From: JBLIAZ01 sp047631875
Lineage (GTDB): Bacteria > Bacteroidota > Bacteroidia > Flavobacteriales_C > GCA-002722245
Reading direction: 5' to 3'
Assembly: GCA_047631875.1 (NCBI GenBank)
Contig: JBLIAZ010000094.1
Span: forward strand, 1 to 9,723
DNA: 9,723 nt
Under the pieces are notes generated by a model. The model had not been told where the DNA came from, ran no database searches, and worked only from the letters and a program-made list of their open reading frames with translations. Shown here in pieces: positions 1 to 7,076 of this stretch; positions within the stretch are counted from its first letter, which is position 1, and every line of letters starts with the position of its first letter. The position numbers and the translations under genes are program-made.

Positions 1-1233
1 TTCAAAGTTGATTTACCAACCAAAGGGAAAGGAGGCCGGTTTCAGCTTTTTGGTATTGGAGGTGTAAGCCACATTGATTTGTTGGACAGTAAAAGGGATC
101 CAGAAGAATGGACTTTTACCACCTCAGGGACCGACGTGTACTTTAAAAGCAACATGGGGGTAATTGGATTGAATCATAAAATATTCTTGAGTAATAATAC
201 GTATTGGTCCAATACCATTTCCACTACTCATACTTCAAACAAAATTGCGTCTGATTCTTTGGTAGCTATTGCTTTAACCCCAGCAAGGACTTACAACAAC
301 AACTCAACTGAGGGGGAAATCTCCTTGAATTCGACATTGAATACTAAGTTCAACGCAAAATCCAGTTGGAGAAATGGGGTGATTGTGGACTTAATGAACA
401 CCAACTACAAGGAAGAGTTTTTTTCGAATGAAACGAACAGGTGGTATTCACTAACGGACTTTACTGGATCAAGTGTTTTGTTGCAAGCGTTTTCCCAATG
501 GAGGTATAAGTTTTCGGATAAGTTCATTTTGAATACTGGTGCACATTACCAATTGTTTACCTTAAATAATTCTGATATCGTTGAGCCTAGGATAGGGATG
601 AGGTATAAAATCACCAAAAAACAATCCCTTAATTTAGCCAGTGGTTTACATTCTCAAATTCACCCTTTGCGAGTTTATTTGTTGGAAACCAGACACGATG
701 ATGGTACGACTTCTAAAACAAACGAAAACCTTGATTTCACTAAAAGTTTACATGTGGTATTAGGATACAAGGCCAATTTGTTTAAAAATGTCAACTTCAA
801 AATTGAAACGTATTATCAAAATTTGTATTCTATTCCTGTGGAGGAAAATTCTTTTTATTCCATGTCAAACATTGGGGCTGACTTTGTTTCCTCCGGTGTG
901 GATAGATTACTTAACGGCGGAACAGGTGAAAACTACGGACTGGAGGTCACGTTGGAAAAAATGTTCAGCAAAGGCTACTATTATTTAGTGAACGTGTCCT
1001 TATACAACTCCACGTACAAAGGTGGTGATGGCGTTTCAAGAAATACGGCATTTAATGGGCAGTACACCAGCAACGCTTTAGCTGGGTATGAAATTAAAAT
1101 CAATCAAAAGCTGACCATTGACATTAACGCAAAAATGTCCTTCGCAGGAGGCAAAAGGTATCCAAAAATTGACATTGCCTCCTCCATTGAAAACGGGATG
1201 TTACCTATGATCAGTCGTCTCTTTATGAGTTGA
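1..1233 (+). CDS. TonB-dependent receptor, C-terminal barrel (5' truncated, frame broken near its 3' end)
   Basis: The frame is open from base 1, so the gene starts outside the window; the ATG-like codons inside are not the true start. The visible 410 residues are rich in alternating polar and aromatic strands typical of a 22-strand outer-membrane barrel. They contain blocks I recognise from a widespread Bacteroidota TonB-dependent receptor family (with an N-terminal carboxypeptidase-regulatory-like domain, here off-window): EPRIGMRYKITKKQSL, LHSQIHPLRVYLLETR, YYQNLYSIPVE, GTGENYGLEVTLEKMFSKG and RNTAFNGQY. The role is energy-dependent uptake across the outer membrane; the ligand cannot be read from this part. 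After IENG (codons ending 1197) the frame runs into about ten unrelated residues and a stop at 1231-1233, while the family-like sequence continues in another frame. It lies 5' of the GH44 gene on the same strand. No SusD partner is visible. Confidence 0.85.
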   Translation, partial: FKVDLPTKGKGGRFQLFGIGGVSHIDLLDSKRDPEEWTFTTSGTDVYFKSNMGVIGLNHKIFLSNNTYWSNTISTTHTSNKIASDSLVAIALTPARTYNNNSTEGEISLNSTLNTKFNAKSSWRNGVIVDLMNTNYKEEFFSNETNRWYSLTDFTGSSVLLQAFSQWRYKFSDKFILNTGAHYQLFTLNNSDIVEPRIGMRYKITKKQSLNLASGLHSQIHPLRVYLLETRHDDGTTSKTNENLDFTKSLHVVLGYKANLFKNVNFKIETYYQNLYSIPVEENSFYSMSNIGADFVSSGVDRLLNGGTGENYGLEVTLEKMFSKGYYYLVNVSLYNSTYKGGDGVSRNTAFNGQYTSNALAGYEIKINQKLTIDINAKMSFAGGKRYPKIDIASSIENGMLPMISRLFMS

Positions 1234-1439
1234 AATACAAAGATTATTTCCGTGCCGATTTAAAAATAGGAGTGAGGCTTAACGGAAAAAAAATTACGCA
1301 AGAGTGGGCGTTTGATGTTCAGAATGTGTCCAATCAGAAAAACATTTTTCGAGAGGTGTTTGATGTAGGTTCTCAAACCATTAAGCAGGAATATCAAATA
1401 GGATTTTTCCCTGTGGGATTGTACAAGATTACTTTTTAG
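1197..1439 (+). CDS. TonB-dependent receptor, last barrel strands (frameshifted continuation)
   Basis: This frame continues the preceding receptor after an apparent loss of one base in the G run at 1195-1197. Reading GAT at 1197 onward gives DVTYDQSSLYELKYKDYFRA, which joins naturally to the upstream IENG. It then runs through RADLKIGVRLNGKKITQEW and FDVQNVSNQKNIF to a C-terminus ending in KITF. A terminal aromatic residue is the usual outer-membrane barrel assembly signal, so this is the genuine C-terminus. It is not a separate gene: it has no leader and no start of its own beyond a TTG at 1230 inside a conserved strand. Either the sequence has a homopolymer error, in which case the gene is intact, or the receptor is a pseudogene in this strain. 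Confidence 0.8.
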   Translation, partial: DVTYDQSSLYELKYKDYFRADLKIGVRLNGKKITQEWAFDVQNVSNQKNIFREVFDVGSQTIKQEYQIGFFPVGLYKITF

Positions 1440-1472
1440 AACGCTGCCAGAAATATTCATTCACTGACTAAA

Positions 1473-1480
1473 TATTTTTG
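1473..1480 (+). promoter_or_regulatory. Candidate Bacteroidota -7 element before the GH44 gene
   Basis: TATTTTTG matches the Bacteroidota consensus TAnnTTTG at every fixed position and ends 12 bases before the ATG at 1493. I see no TTG at the expected upstream distance, so the match is partial. If used, transcription would start only a few bases before the start codon. No Shine-Dalgarno sequence is present between it and the ATG. Confidence 0.4.
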
Positions 1481-1492
1481 TAACTTGTTGTC

Positions 1493-3343
1493 ATGAAAAA
1501 TTTCAGCTTATTACTTTTAATGTTTTCAAGCGCTGTATTGTCAGCCCAAACCATTACAGCTACATTGGATTTTACTAAAACTAGTACAGCCAGCACTTTA
1601 CTTTACGGGTTTAATCAAGACCATGAATCCCCAACTAACAATAGTACTTGGACCATTCGTAGGTTAGGAGGAAACAGGATGAGCACTTTTAATTGGGAAA
1701 ATGGAGCGACAAATTCGGGCAGTGATGCCAGTTACACTAATGACAATCGAATACCTAGTTTACTTGGTGTGCCATGGAACGATAAAGACAAGCCTGGAGA
1801 AGTTTACAATGTATTTCATTTGGGTAATTTAAACAACAACATTGCTTCCATAGTAACGGTACCTATTCAAGGATGGGTAGCAAATGATAAAAATGGAGCC
1901 AATACGGATACTCCTCCTAGTACAAGATACAGTGAACTTATTTATACAAAAGGGAGTGCTTTTACTTTAACGCCTGATGTAAATGATGGAAAGGTTTACT
2001 TGGATGAATGCATCAATTATTTGACACAAACTTTCGGGGGAGCGAACACAAGTAGTAGGGTTAAGTACGTTGCTTTGGATAATGAACCTGCTTATTGGGA
2101 TAACACTCATGGACACATTCAATCCACCGCACCGAATGCTTTGAATTACGTAAACAAAGTGATTGAAGCAGCAAAAGCAGTAAAATCAGTTGACCCAAAC
2201 ATTAAAATCATTGCGGGAGAATTTGCTGGGACTAACTTGTATACATTTGGTAATGCTCCAGACTGGAGTACGGAGGGAACGGGGTACGATTGGTATGTTT
2301 CGTATTTTTTGGATAAATTAAAAATGGCTTCCCTAGCAGCAGGATATGATTTAATCGATTACATCTCTTTCCATAATTATCCTCAGCATAAAATTGACAC
2401 AGACGGAAACTTTAGTAGTTCTGGTACAGTGGTCAAAGGTTCCACATCCACAGAGATGCACATCCGAAACGCAAGGATGCAATTTGCGCGAAGCATGTGG
2501 GATGAATCTTACACTGAACCAAGTTGGCTTACTAATTCATTTTTGGGGGGTGGTGCAAACAAAATTTTAAAACGCATTCAATCTTCTATTGACACTCAAT
2601 ATCCGGGGTTAAAAATCATGGTAGGGGAGTTTGATTACGGTCATAGTGACGATGTTTCTCATGGCATAGGCATCACAGATTTATTGGGTGTTTTTAATCA
2701 GTATGGAGTGAGTATTGCCACGCGTTGGGATTTGGAAACCAGCTCCACGGGTGCTTATACTGATCCAGCTTATGGCATGTTCCGAAATTATAATGGAGTT
2801 GGAGGGAGGTATGGAAACACCATCATTGAAAGCACTTTTTCAAATCCTGATACGGCTTCGGTTTGGGCTTCTTCGGATTCAGATGACCAAGATTTACACC
2901 TTATTTTAATCAACAAGAGTCAAGTGAATTCAAAAAGTTTTGAGGTGAGTTTGGATGATGTGAATTACGATGAGTCGGTTCATGAAGTGTGGGGATTTGA
3001 CCATGTCTCGTCCATTATAACAGCTCAAACTCACGATGGAATAATTACTGGAGGGAAGCTTGTGATCACGGTACCTAAATTGTCGGTCTTTCATGTGGTG
3101 ATTAAAAGAACAGCTGTGGTTACAGGTGTATTGGAGCAGTCAAAAAGCGCTTTAAATTTGTATCCAAACCCTACAAGCGGAATAGTCAATTTTGGAAAAG
3201 TTTGTCACTGGAAATTGATTGACAACGCAGGAAAATTTTTACTTCAAGGTCACGGGGTCAGTTGTGATATCGCTGGTTTGGATGGGGGAACTTATCAAGT
3301 TATAATTGATGGAAAGGTATACATAGTGCTGAAAAAAAATTAA
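1493..3343 (+). CDS. Secreted GH44 glycoside hydrolase (endoglucanase/xyloglucanase family) with T9SS sorting domain
   Basis: A 616-residue secreted enzyme. Residues 1-18 form a signal peptide (MKNF, a hydrophobic core, then LSA before Gln19). The body matches glycoside hydrolase family 44. An early block RRLGGNRMSTFNWEN corresponds to the family's R-x-GGN-x3-x-x-NW motif. The acid/base Glu is predicted as E198 in ALDNEPAYW, and the nucleophile Glu as E379 in IMVGEFDYG. Other family blocks are SFHNYPQ, ITDLLGVFNQYGVSIATRW and AYGMFRNYNGVGGRYGNT. Characterised GH44 enzymes cut internal beta-1,4 bonds of carboxymethylcellulose, xyloglucan and related glucans; the exact substrate here is inferred only from family. 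A small beta domain typical of GH44 follows the barrel. From about residue 550 there is a type A T9SS C-terminal domain (LNLYPNPTSG at 554, then GLDGGTYQVII), so the enzyme should be exported by type IX secretion and probably anchored on or released from the surface. The gene stands alone after the receptor. Confidence 0.93.
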   Translation: MKNFSLLLLMFSSAVLSAQTITATLDFTKTSTASTLLYGFNQDHESPTNNSTWTIRRLGGNRMSTFNWENGATNSGSDASYTNDNRIPSLLGVPWNDKDKPGEVYNVFHLGNLNNNIASIVTVPIQGWVANDKNGANTDTPPSTRYSELIYTKGSAFTLTPDVNDGKVYLDECINYLTQTFGGANTSSRVKYVALDNEPAYWDNTHGHIQSTAPNALNYVNKVIEAAKAVKSVDPNIKIIAGEFAGTNLYTFGNAPDWSTEGTGYDWYVSYFLDKLKMASLAAGYDLIDYISFHNYPQHKIDTDGNFSSSGTVVKGSTSTEMHIRNARMQFARSMWDESYTEPSWLTNSFLGGGANKILKRIQSSIDTQYPGLKIMVGEFDYGHSDDVSHGIGITDLLGVFNQYGVSIATRWDLETSSTGAYTDPAYGMFRNYNGVGGRYGNTIIESTFSNPDTASVWASSDSDDQDLHLILINKSQVNSKSFEVSLDDVNYDESVHEVWGFDHVSSIITAQTHDGIITGGKLVITVPKLSVFHVVIKRTAVVTGVLEQSKSALNLYPNPTSGIVNFGKVCHWKLIDNAGKFLLQGHGVSCDIAGLDGGTYQVIIDGKVYIVLKKN

Positions 3344-3395
3344 AACTTACCTGAGTTTACAATAGTCTTTTTGAGGTAGTAATTACTTGAATACG

Positions 3396-3416
3396 GCAAA
3401 AGAAGGTGTTTTTTGC
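3396..3416. terminator. Weak hairpin between convergent genes
   Basis: The arms GCAAAA (3396-3401) and TTTTGC (3411-3416) can pair around a nine-base loop in the 99-base gap where the GH44 and MoeB-like genes converge. The arms themselves supply an A-rich and a T-rich side, which would suit a bidirectional terminator. The stem has only two G-C pairs, so this is a positional guess. Confidence 0.22.
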
Positions 3417-3442
3417 AGCTATAATTCGTATTAATTGTCTTG

Positions 3443-4543
3443 TCAATAAGATGAAATTCCTCCCGAAAGGTTGATTAAATTTTTAAATCCATTTTCGTGT
3501 AAGTACTGGATTGCTTGTGCGCTTCGACCACCTTTTTGACAAAAAACTACGATTTTTTTATCCTTATTAATTTGGTGCAAGTTTTCACTGATTGTGTTCA
3601 ACGGAATATTTAGAGCGTTGAGCTCAGTAATTTTTGGAGCTTCCCATGCTTCACGTACATCAATTATCTGTAAGTCCCCTTGACCATAAATGGCTTTTAA
3701 TTCTTCGCAGGATATTTCCGACTCATTTTTTTGATGGTTGTGTCCAGTGATTCCACAAAAAAAGTCATAATCGTAGGATTCGAATTCATTTTTTCCAGCT
3801 AGTACCAGGTCAATTTGCTCTTGTGATTTTTGTATATTAAGCTCTAGTTGGCTGTTGTTTAATGCATCAATCACCAATAATTTTCCTGACAATACTGTGC
3901 CTATGCCTAAAATTATTTTTAACGCTTCGTTGGCTTGATAAACACCTATTATACCTGGTATTACTCCCAATACACCCACCTCAGAACAGTTAGGAACACT
4001 TCCTTGTTGTGGCGCTTCGGGGAACAGGCAGCGGTAGCTGGGGCCGTCTTGGTAATTAAAAACGGTGACTTGTCCTTCAAACTTATAAATGGCTCCGTAA
4101 ACTAAAGTTTTGCCTGTTAAAATACAAGCATCATTCACTAAATACCGTGTGGAAAAATTATCTGAACCGTCCACGATTAAGTCGTATTTGGCAAATAATT
4201 CTAGAGCATTTTTGTTGGTTAATTGGTATGGGTAAGCTGTAATTTCAATTAAGGGGTTAAGCGATTCCAAACGATTTTTTGCAGCAAGGGCTTTGTTCGT
4301 TCCCACATCGTTTGTGCTGTACAATATTTGACGTTGAAGGTTGCTGAGGTCCACCGCATCAAAATCTATGACACCGATGTTTCCAACTCCTGCAGCGGTA
4401 AGATATTGCAATACGGGGCAGCCTAAACCACCAGCTCCAACCACTAGTACTTTTCCAGATTTTAGTTTTTCTTGTCCAGAAACCCCAATGTCCGAAAGTA
4501 ATAAATGTCTACTGTATCTTTTATTTTCTTGTTCGTTTAACAT
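3443..4543 (-). CDS. moeB: MoeB/ThiF-family sulfur-carrier adenylyltransferase with C-terminal rhodanese domain
   Basis: A 366-residue E1-like enzyme. These proteins use ATP to adenylate the C-terminal glycine of a small sulfur-carrier protein (MoaD or ThiS type), feeding molybdopterin, thiamine or related sulfur transfer. The nucleotide-binding loop GAGGLG is at 36-41. The block DFDAVDLSNLQRQ (60-72) carries the Asp, Asn and Arg of the ATP site, and DGSDNFSTR (125-133) holds the metal-binding Asp128. C186 in VPNCSEVGVLG aligns with the conserved MoeB cysteine. Residues from about 280 form a rhodanese domain with active Cys335 in the loop CQKGGRS, which would deliver sulfur directly. The usual structural zinc pairs (two CxxC) are half missing: S169/C172 and D260/C263. 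No moa, moe or thi genes are nearby, so the partner carrier, and hence whether the role is Moco or thiamine, is open. It is transcribed alone, 150 bases after the GH113 gene on the same strand. Confidence 0.88.
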   Translation of the reverse strand: MLNEQENKRYSRHLLLSDIGVSGQEKLKSGKVLVVGAGGLGCPVLQYLTAAGVGNIGVIDFDAVDLSNLQRQILYSTNDVGTNKALAAKNRLESLNPLIEITAYPYQLTNKNALELFAKYDLIVDGSDNFSTRYLVNDACILTGKTLVYGAIYKFEGQVTVFNYQDGPSYRCLFPEAPQQGSVPNCSEVGVLGVIPGIIGVYQANEALKIILGIGTVLSGKLLVIDALNNSQLELNIQKSQEQIDLVLAGKNEFESYDYDFFCGITGHNHQKNESEISCEELKAIYGQGDLQIIDVREAWEAPKITELNALNIPLNTISENLHQINKDKKIVVFCQKGGRSAQAIQYLHENGFKNLINLSGGISSY

Positions 4544-4619
4544 TGTCCTGTGTCGTTATTCCCTAGCAAAGAAGTAAAAGTGGGTCTTTGTCTCCTGAGC
4601 GAATCTCTGTGTATCATAG

Positions 4620-4627
4620 CAAAGTTA
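4620..4627 (-). promoter_or_regulatory. Candidate -7 element for the MoeB-like gene
   Basis: On the minus strand this reads TAACTTTG, a full match to TAnnTTTG, in the gap between the GH113 gene and the MoeB-like gene. It would give a leader of roughly 70 bases before the ATG at 4543. No convincing -33 TTG is seen at the usual distance. It suggests the MoeB-like gene is transcribed independently of the GH113 gene. Confidence 0.33.
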
Positions 4628-4693
4628 AAATTTACTTTTTAATTTGGGTTTTATTGGGTCGTCATTATTTGTAAGCCTCTGGAAGAGCTCCCT

Positions 4694-5683
4694 TTAATTA
4701 AGTTTTTCAAACTCCCTAGAAATTAGTTTTTCAGCAATTTTCCCCTGAAAACAAAAGGAGTTTTTGCTGGATTGCTTGCTGGATTTTCCATGCTCGAACC
4801 ATTTCCATATGAAGCCCCCTGCAAACCAGGGACTCCCCCATATCGATTGAAACATAGCGTCAATGGCATTGGCTTGACATTGTTCACAGTGTTTTTTTTT
4901 GCTGTCGTGTTCCCAAGGTTTGACGGTTGTGTATTCACTGGCTTTGTAACCACATTCGGTAAAAACAATTTGCTTATTGTACCTGGAAGTTATGTCAGCT
5001 AATTGTTTTTTCCACAGTGACCATTCTCGTTTTATCTGCTTTACACTAGGGTTGGAGCGAGTGGACAATGGAAAATAAGCATCCACTCCAATGTAGTCAA
5101 GTTTACTCCAGAAAGGACAAAACCTGTAGCTGTCCCAGTTGCCGGCATAAATGAGTTTTCCCTTGTAAACCTTTTTGATCTCGTCGATCAATCGAAACCA
5201 GTACTTAGTGTTTTGTTTGATGGATGCGTATTGCTCGGTGCCAATGCAAAACATGTCTACTTCTTGTTTTTGAGCAAGTTCAGCAAAACTCATGATGTAT
5301 TTTTTGTAAGTTGACTTCCAATTTACCCACGAAGAATCACTTAATTTAATGGTTCCAGTATAGGAGTTGTCGGACATCCAAACGTGTGGCTTTATCATTA
5401 CTTTTAACCCACTTTCTTTGGCTAACTTGATTGCTTTTGTTGTTCCCTTCAAAGATTCTCCCTCCCATTGCCACTTGTGATTAAAGTTCACATTCCCAGT
5501 GTTGATGTCACAAAAAGCATAAGGACTCCATGACATCCATTTTGGATTAATCGCTTTTAAGTCTTCAAAAGCATTACTGTCCACGTTGGTTTTTTCAGCC
5601 ACGAAGTTTACCCCAGTAATCTTTTGACCCGTTGCTAGTAGGACAGGAATTTGAAAGAAAATAAGCAGCATTAGACGTAGCAT
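4694..5683 (-). CDS. Secreted GH113-type glycoside hydrolase (beta-mannanase family)
   Basis: A 329-residue TIM-barrel hydrolase with an N-terminal signal peptide (residues 1-19, hydrophobic core then ATG before Gln20). There is no T9SS tail, so it probably reaches the periplasm or leaves by another route. GH113-like blocks occur in order: SWSPYAF (51-57), MIKPHVWMSD (96-105), FCIGTE with predicted acid/base E150, YAGNWDSY (179-186), LDYIGVDAYFPL (195-206), IVFTECGY with predicted nucleophile E243, and PWFAGGFIWKW (285-295), then a closing FQGKIAEKLI. Characterised GH113 enzymes are beta-1,4-mannanases with exo- or endo-like action; many Bacteroidota homologues are uncharacterised, so mannan is the likely but not certain substrate. 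The protein has seven cysteines, including a C-x2-C pair at 266/269 and C244 directly after the nucleophile, which is many for a secreted protein of this size. It is divergent from the phosphatidyltransferase operon. Confidence 0.85.
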   Translation of the reverse strand: MLRLMLLIFFQIPVLLATGQKITGVNFVAEKTNVDSNAFEDLKAINPKWMSWSPYAFCDINTGNVNFNHKWQWEGESLKGTTKAIKLAKESGLKVMIKPHVWMSDNSYTGTIKLSDSSWVNWKSTYKKYIMSFAELAQKQEVDMFCIGTEQYASIKQNTKYWFRLIDEIKKVYKGKLIYAGNWDSYRFCPFWSKLDYIGVDAYFPLSTRSNPSVKQIKREWSLWKKQLADITSRYNKQIVFTECGYKASEYTTVKPWEHDSKKKHCEQCQANAIDAMFQSIWGSPWFAGGFIWKWFEHGKSSKQSSKNSFCFQGKIAEKLISREFEKLN

Positions 5684-5703
5684 GACATCGGTTTGATGTT
5701 TTA

Positions 5704-5711
5704 CAAATATG
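5704..5711 (-). promoter_or_regulatory. Weak candidate -7 element for the GH113 gene
   Basis: On the minus strand this reads CATATTTG, one mismatch from TAnnTTTG, about 20 bases before the ATG at 5683. A TTTG lies upstream on the same strand (5731-5728), but the 16-base spacing is shorter than usual. Confidence 0.22.
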
Positions 5712-5798
5712 CGGATAAGTTTTTAATCAAATTGTCTATTAAAGGACATAGAACAGTGATATAGTTTAAACAAATGGTGTCATTAAGTTTTATAAAGG

Positions 5799-5828
5799 TT
5801 GATTATTGTGGGAACAAATATATTCTTG
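5799..5828 (+). promoter_or_regulatory. Candidate promoter of the phosphatidyltransferase-pterin operon
   Basis: TTG at 5799-5801, 19 bases of spacer, then TATTCTTG at 5821-5828, one mismatch from TAnnTTTG. The spacing fits the Bacteroidota -33/-7 arrangement. It ends 14 bases before the ATG at 5843. It therefore argues that 5843, not the in-frame ATG at 5774 that lies upstream of this promoter, is the translation start. Confidence 0.45.
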
Positions 5829-5842
5829 TATTTTCGAATTAC

Positions 5843-6634
5843 ATGTCCAAATTAGCACCCGAAAATAAGTTTTTAGACTTTTCTGATTATGGTAGAGCAC
5901 CTGCTAGGGTCTTGGCTAAAAGCCTAGTGAACACTAAATTTATCCCAGTTCACATTACTATTCTGTTTATGATATCAGGGCTGTATTCCGCTTATTTCAT
6001 GCTTAAGGGGGAGTTTGTGATAGCGGGAGCGTTGTTGGTTATAAAATCTATTCTTGATGCTGCTGACGGGGAACTTGCCCGCTTGCGAAATAAACCATCT
6101 TACATTGGTCGTTATTTGGATTCTGTGTTCGACCTGATATTGAATTTTATTTTACTGTTTACCATTAACACCATCACACAAGGGGATTGGAAATTGATGG
6201 TTATCGCCTTTGTAGCCCTACAATTACAAGGGACTGTTTTTAACTACTATTACTTGATTGTACGGAACAACATGGCAGGAGGTGATACGACGAGTCGCAT
6301 CAAAGAAAACTCTTTTCCTAAAGCTTTGCACGGTGAAAACCAATGGGCTGTAAACATCCTGTTTGTGTTGTATAGTGTTCTTTACGGAGGGTTTGACAGA
6401 ATAATAATTGCGCTGGACTCTAAAGCGCAGCAGGTTAAAAACATCCCTGGTTGGTTCATGAGTTTTGTATCCTTGTATGGTTTAGGGTTTCAGTTACTGG
6501 TGATGGCTGTGATGCTTGCGGCGAACCTAATTCATTACATCATTCCTTTTTTTATTATTTATTCTTTGTTGATTGTGGTACTTATCCTGATCAGGAAAAT
6601 TGTTATCACGCCAACCCAACTAACACAAAAATAA
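5843..6634 (+). CDS. CDP-alcohol phosphatidyltransferase family membrane protein
   Basis: With the start at 5843 this is 263 residues. The complete CDP-alcohol phosphotransferase signature is present: D72-x2-D75-G76-x2-A79-R80-x8-G89-x3-D93-x3-D97, the residues that bind the divalent metals and the CDP moiety. These enzymes transfer a phosphoalcohol from a CDP-linked donor to an alcohol acceptor in the membrane. The acceptor here (glycerol phosphate, inositol, choline or other) cannot be read from the motif. Several hydrophobic segments (about 36-53, 57-72, 96-112, 117-140, 172-184, 206-250) fit a multi-pass inner-membrane protein. An ATG at 5774 would add 23 residues of no recognisable family sequence; I prefer 5843 because a promoter-like TTG-N19-TATTCTTG sits between the two. 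The pterin synthase gene follows after only 3 bases, so this is the first gene of a probable four-gene operon, divergent from the GH113 gene. Confidence 0.9.
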   Translation: MSKLAPENKFLDFSDYGRAPARVLAKSLVNTKFIPVHITILFMISGLYSAYFMLKGEFVIAGALLVIKSILDAADGELARLRNKPSYIGRYLDSVFDLILNFILLFTINTITQGDWKLMVIAFVALQLQGTVFNYYYLIVRNNMAGGDTTSRIKENSFPKALHGENQWAVNILFVLYSVLYGGFDRIIIALDSKAQQVKNIPGWFMSFVSLYGLGFQLLVMAVMLAANLIHYIIPFFIIYSLLIVVLILIRKIVITPTQLTQK

Positions 6635-6637
6635 ATC

Positions 6638-7051
6638 ATGACATACATTGTTCGACGAGAAAGATTTAACGCAGCGCACAGGCTTTTCAGAAAAGAATGG
6701 AGTGATGATAAAAATATGGAAGTGTTTGGGAAATGTTCCAATCCCAATTGGCATGGACACAATTACGAATTGTTCATTACAGTAAAAGGAGATGTTAATC
6801 CCGAAACGGGCTTTGTAATTAACTTAAAGGACTTAAGTAAAATTGTGAAACGAAAAGTGATTGAAAAGGTAGACCACAGGAACTTAAATTTGGACGTGGA
6901 TTTCATGCAAGGTCAAATTACTTCAGCCGAAAACATTGCCATTGGAATTTGGAATGAAATTGAAGCAGAAATTAATGCACTGGGATGTGAGTTACATTGT
7001 GTTAAATTAGTTGAAACGGAAAATAACGTGGTGGAACACTACGGGAAATAA
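6638..7051 (+). CDS. 6-pyruvoyl-tetrahydropterin synthase-like protein (COG0720; PTPS-II signature)
   Basis: A 137-residue protein, the usual length for the 6-pyruvoyl-tetrahydropterin synthase / QueD superfamily. Predicted zinc ligands are H14 (NAAHRL) and H39/H41 (WHGHNY). The catalytic Cys is C33, the Asp-His of the triad is D79-H80 (EKVDHRNLN), and the pterin-binding Glu is E126 (LVETENN). The spacing C33-x5-HGH is that of animal-type PTPS, which converts 7,8-dihydroneopterin triphosphate to 6-pyruvoyl-tetrahydropterin. QueD, which makes 6-carboxy-tetrahydropterin for queuosine, has C-x3-HGH. The whole run FGKCSNPNWHGHNY also closely resembles what I recall of human PTPS. Automatic annotation may label it QueD. 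It sits 3 bases after the phosphatidyltransferase and 25 before folE, the enzyme that makes its substrate. There is no Shine-Dalgarno sequence; an A-rich leader precedes the ATG. Confidence 0.9.
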   Translation: MTYIVRRERFNAAHRLFRKEWSDDKNMEVFGKCSNPNWHGHNYELFITVKGDVNPETGFVINLKDLSKIVKRKVIEKVDHRNLNLDVDFMQGQITSAENIAIGIWNEIEAEINALGCELHCVKLVETENNVVEHYGK

Positions 7052-7076
7052 CATACTTTTAAATAAAATTAGCAGC

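Noticed and set aside
1230..1439. An independent small gene after the receptor
   Set aside because: Its sequence is the conserved last strands of the same barrel, and it would have to start at a TTG inside a strand.
1..3343. A SusC/SusD-type polysaccharide utilisation locus
   Set aside because: The receptor's recognisable blocks belong to a general TonB-dependent receptor family, not SusC, and no SusD-like lipoprotein gene follows.
4341..4577. Open plus-strand frame opposite the MoeB-like gene
   Set aside because: It is antisense to the conserved nucleotide-binding region, is proline/serine rich as expected of a shadow frame, and has no promoter or recognisable domain.
4544..4693. An RNA gene or riboswitch before the MoeB-like gene (for example a Moco or TPP element)
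   Set aside because: I could not find the conserved TPP core blocks or a convincing multi-stem fold in this 150-base gap; only a promoter-like element stands out.
4723..5002. Open frames on both strands overlapping the GH113 gene
   Set aside because: They overlap the conserved C-terminal part of the hydrolase and show no domain of their own.
6638..7051. Labelling the COG0720 gene as queD (queuosine pathway)
   Set aside because: The C-to-HGH spacing is five residues, not three, and no queC, queE or queF is nearby; FolE alone is shared by both pathways and does not decide it.
7011..7076. ATG at 7011 as the start of folE
   Set aside because: It overlaps the end of the PTPS-like gene by 41 bases and adds residues unlike FolE; the ATG at 7077 gives a normal family N-terminus.
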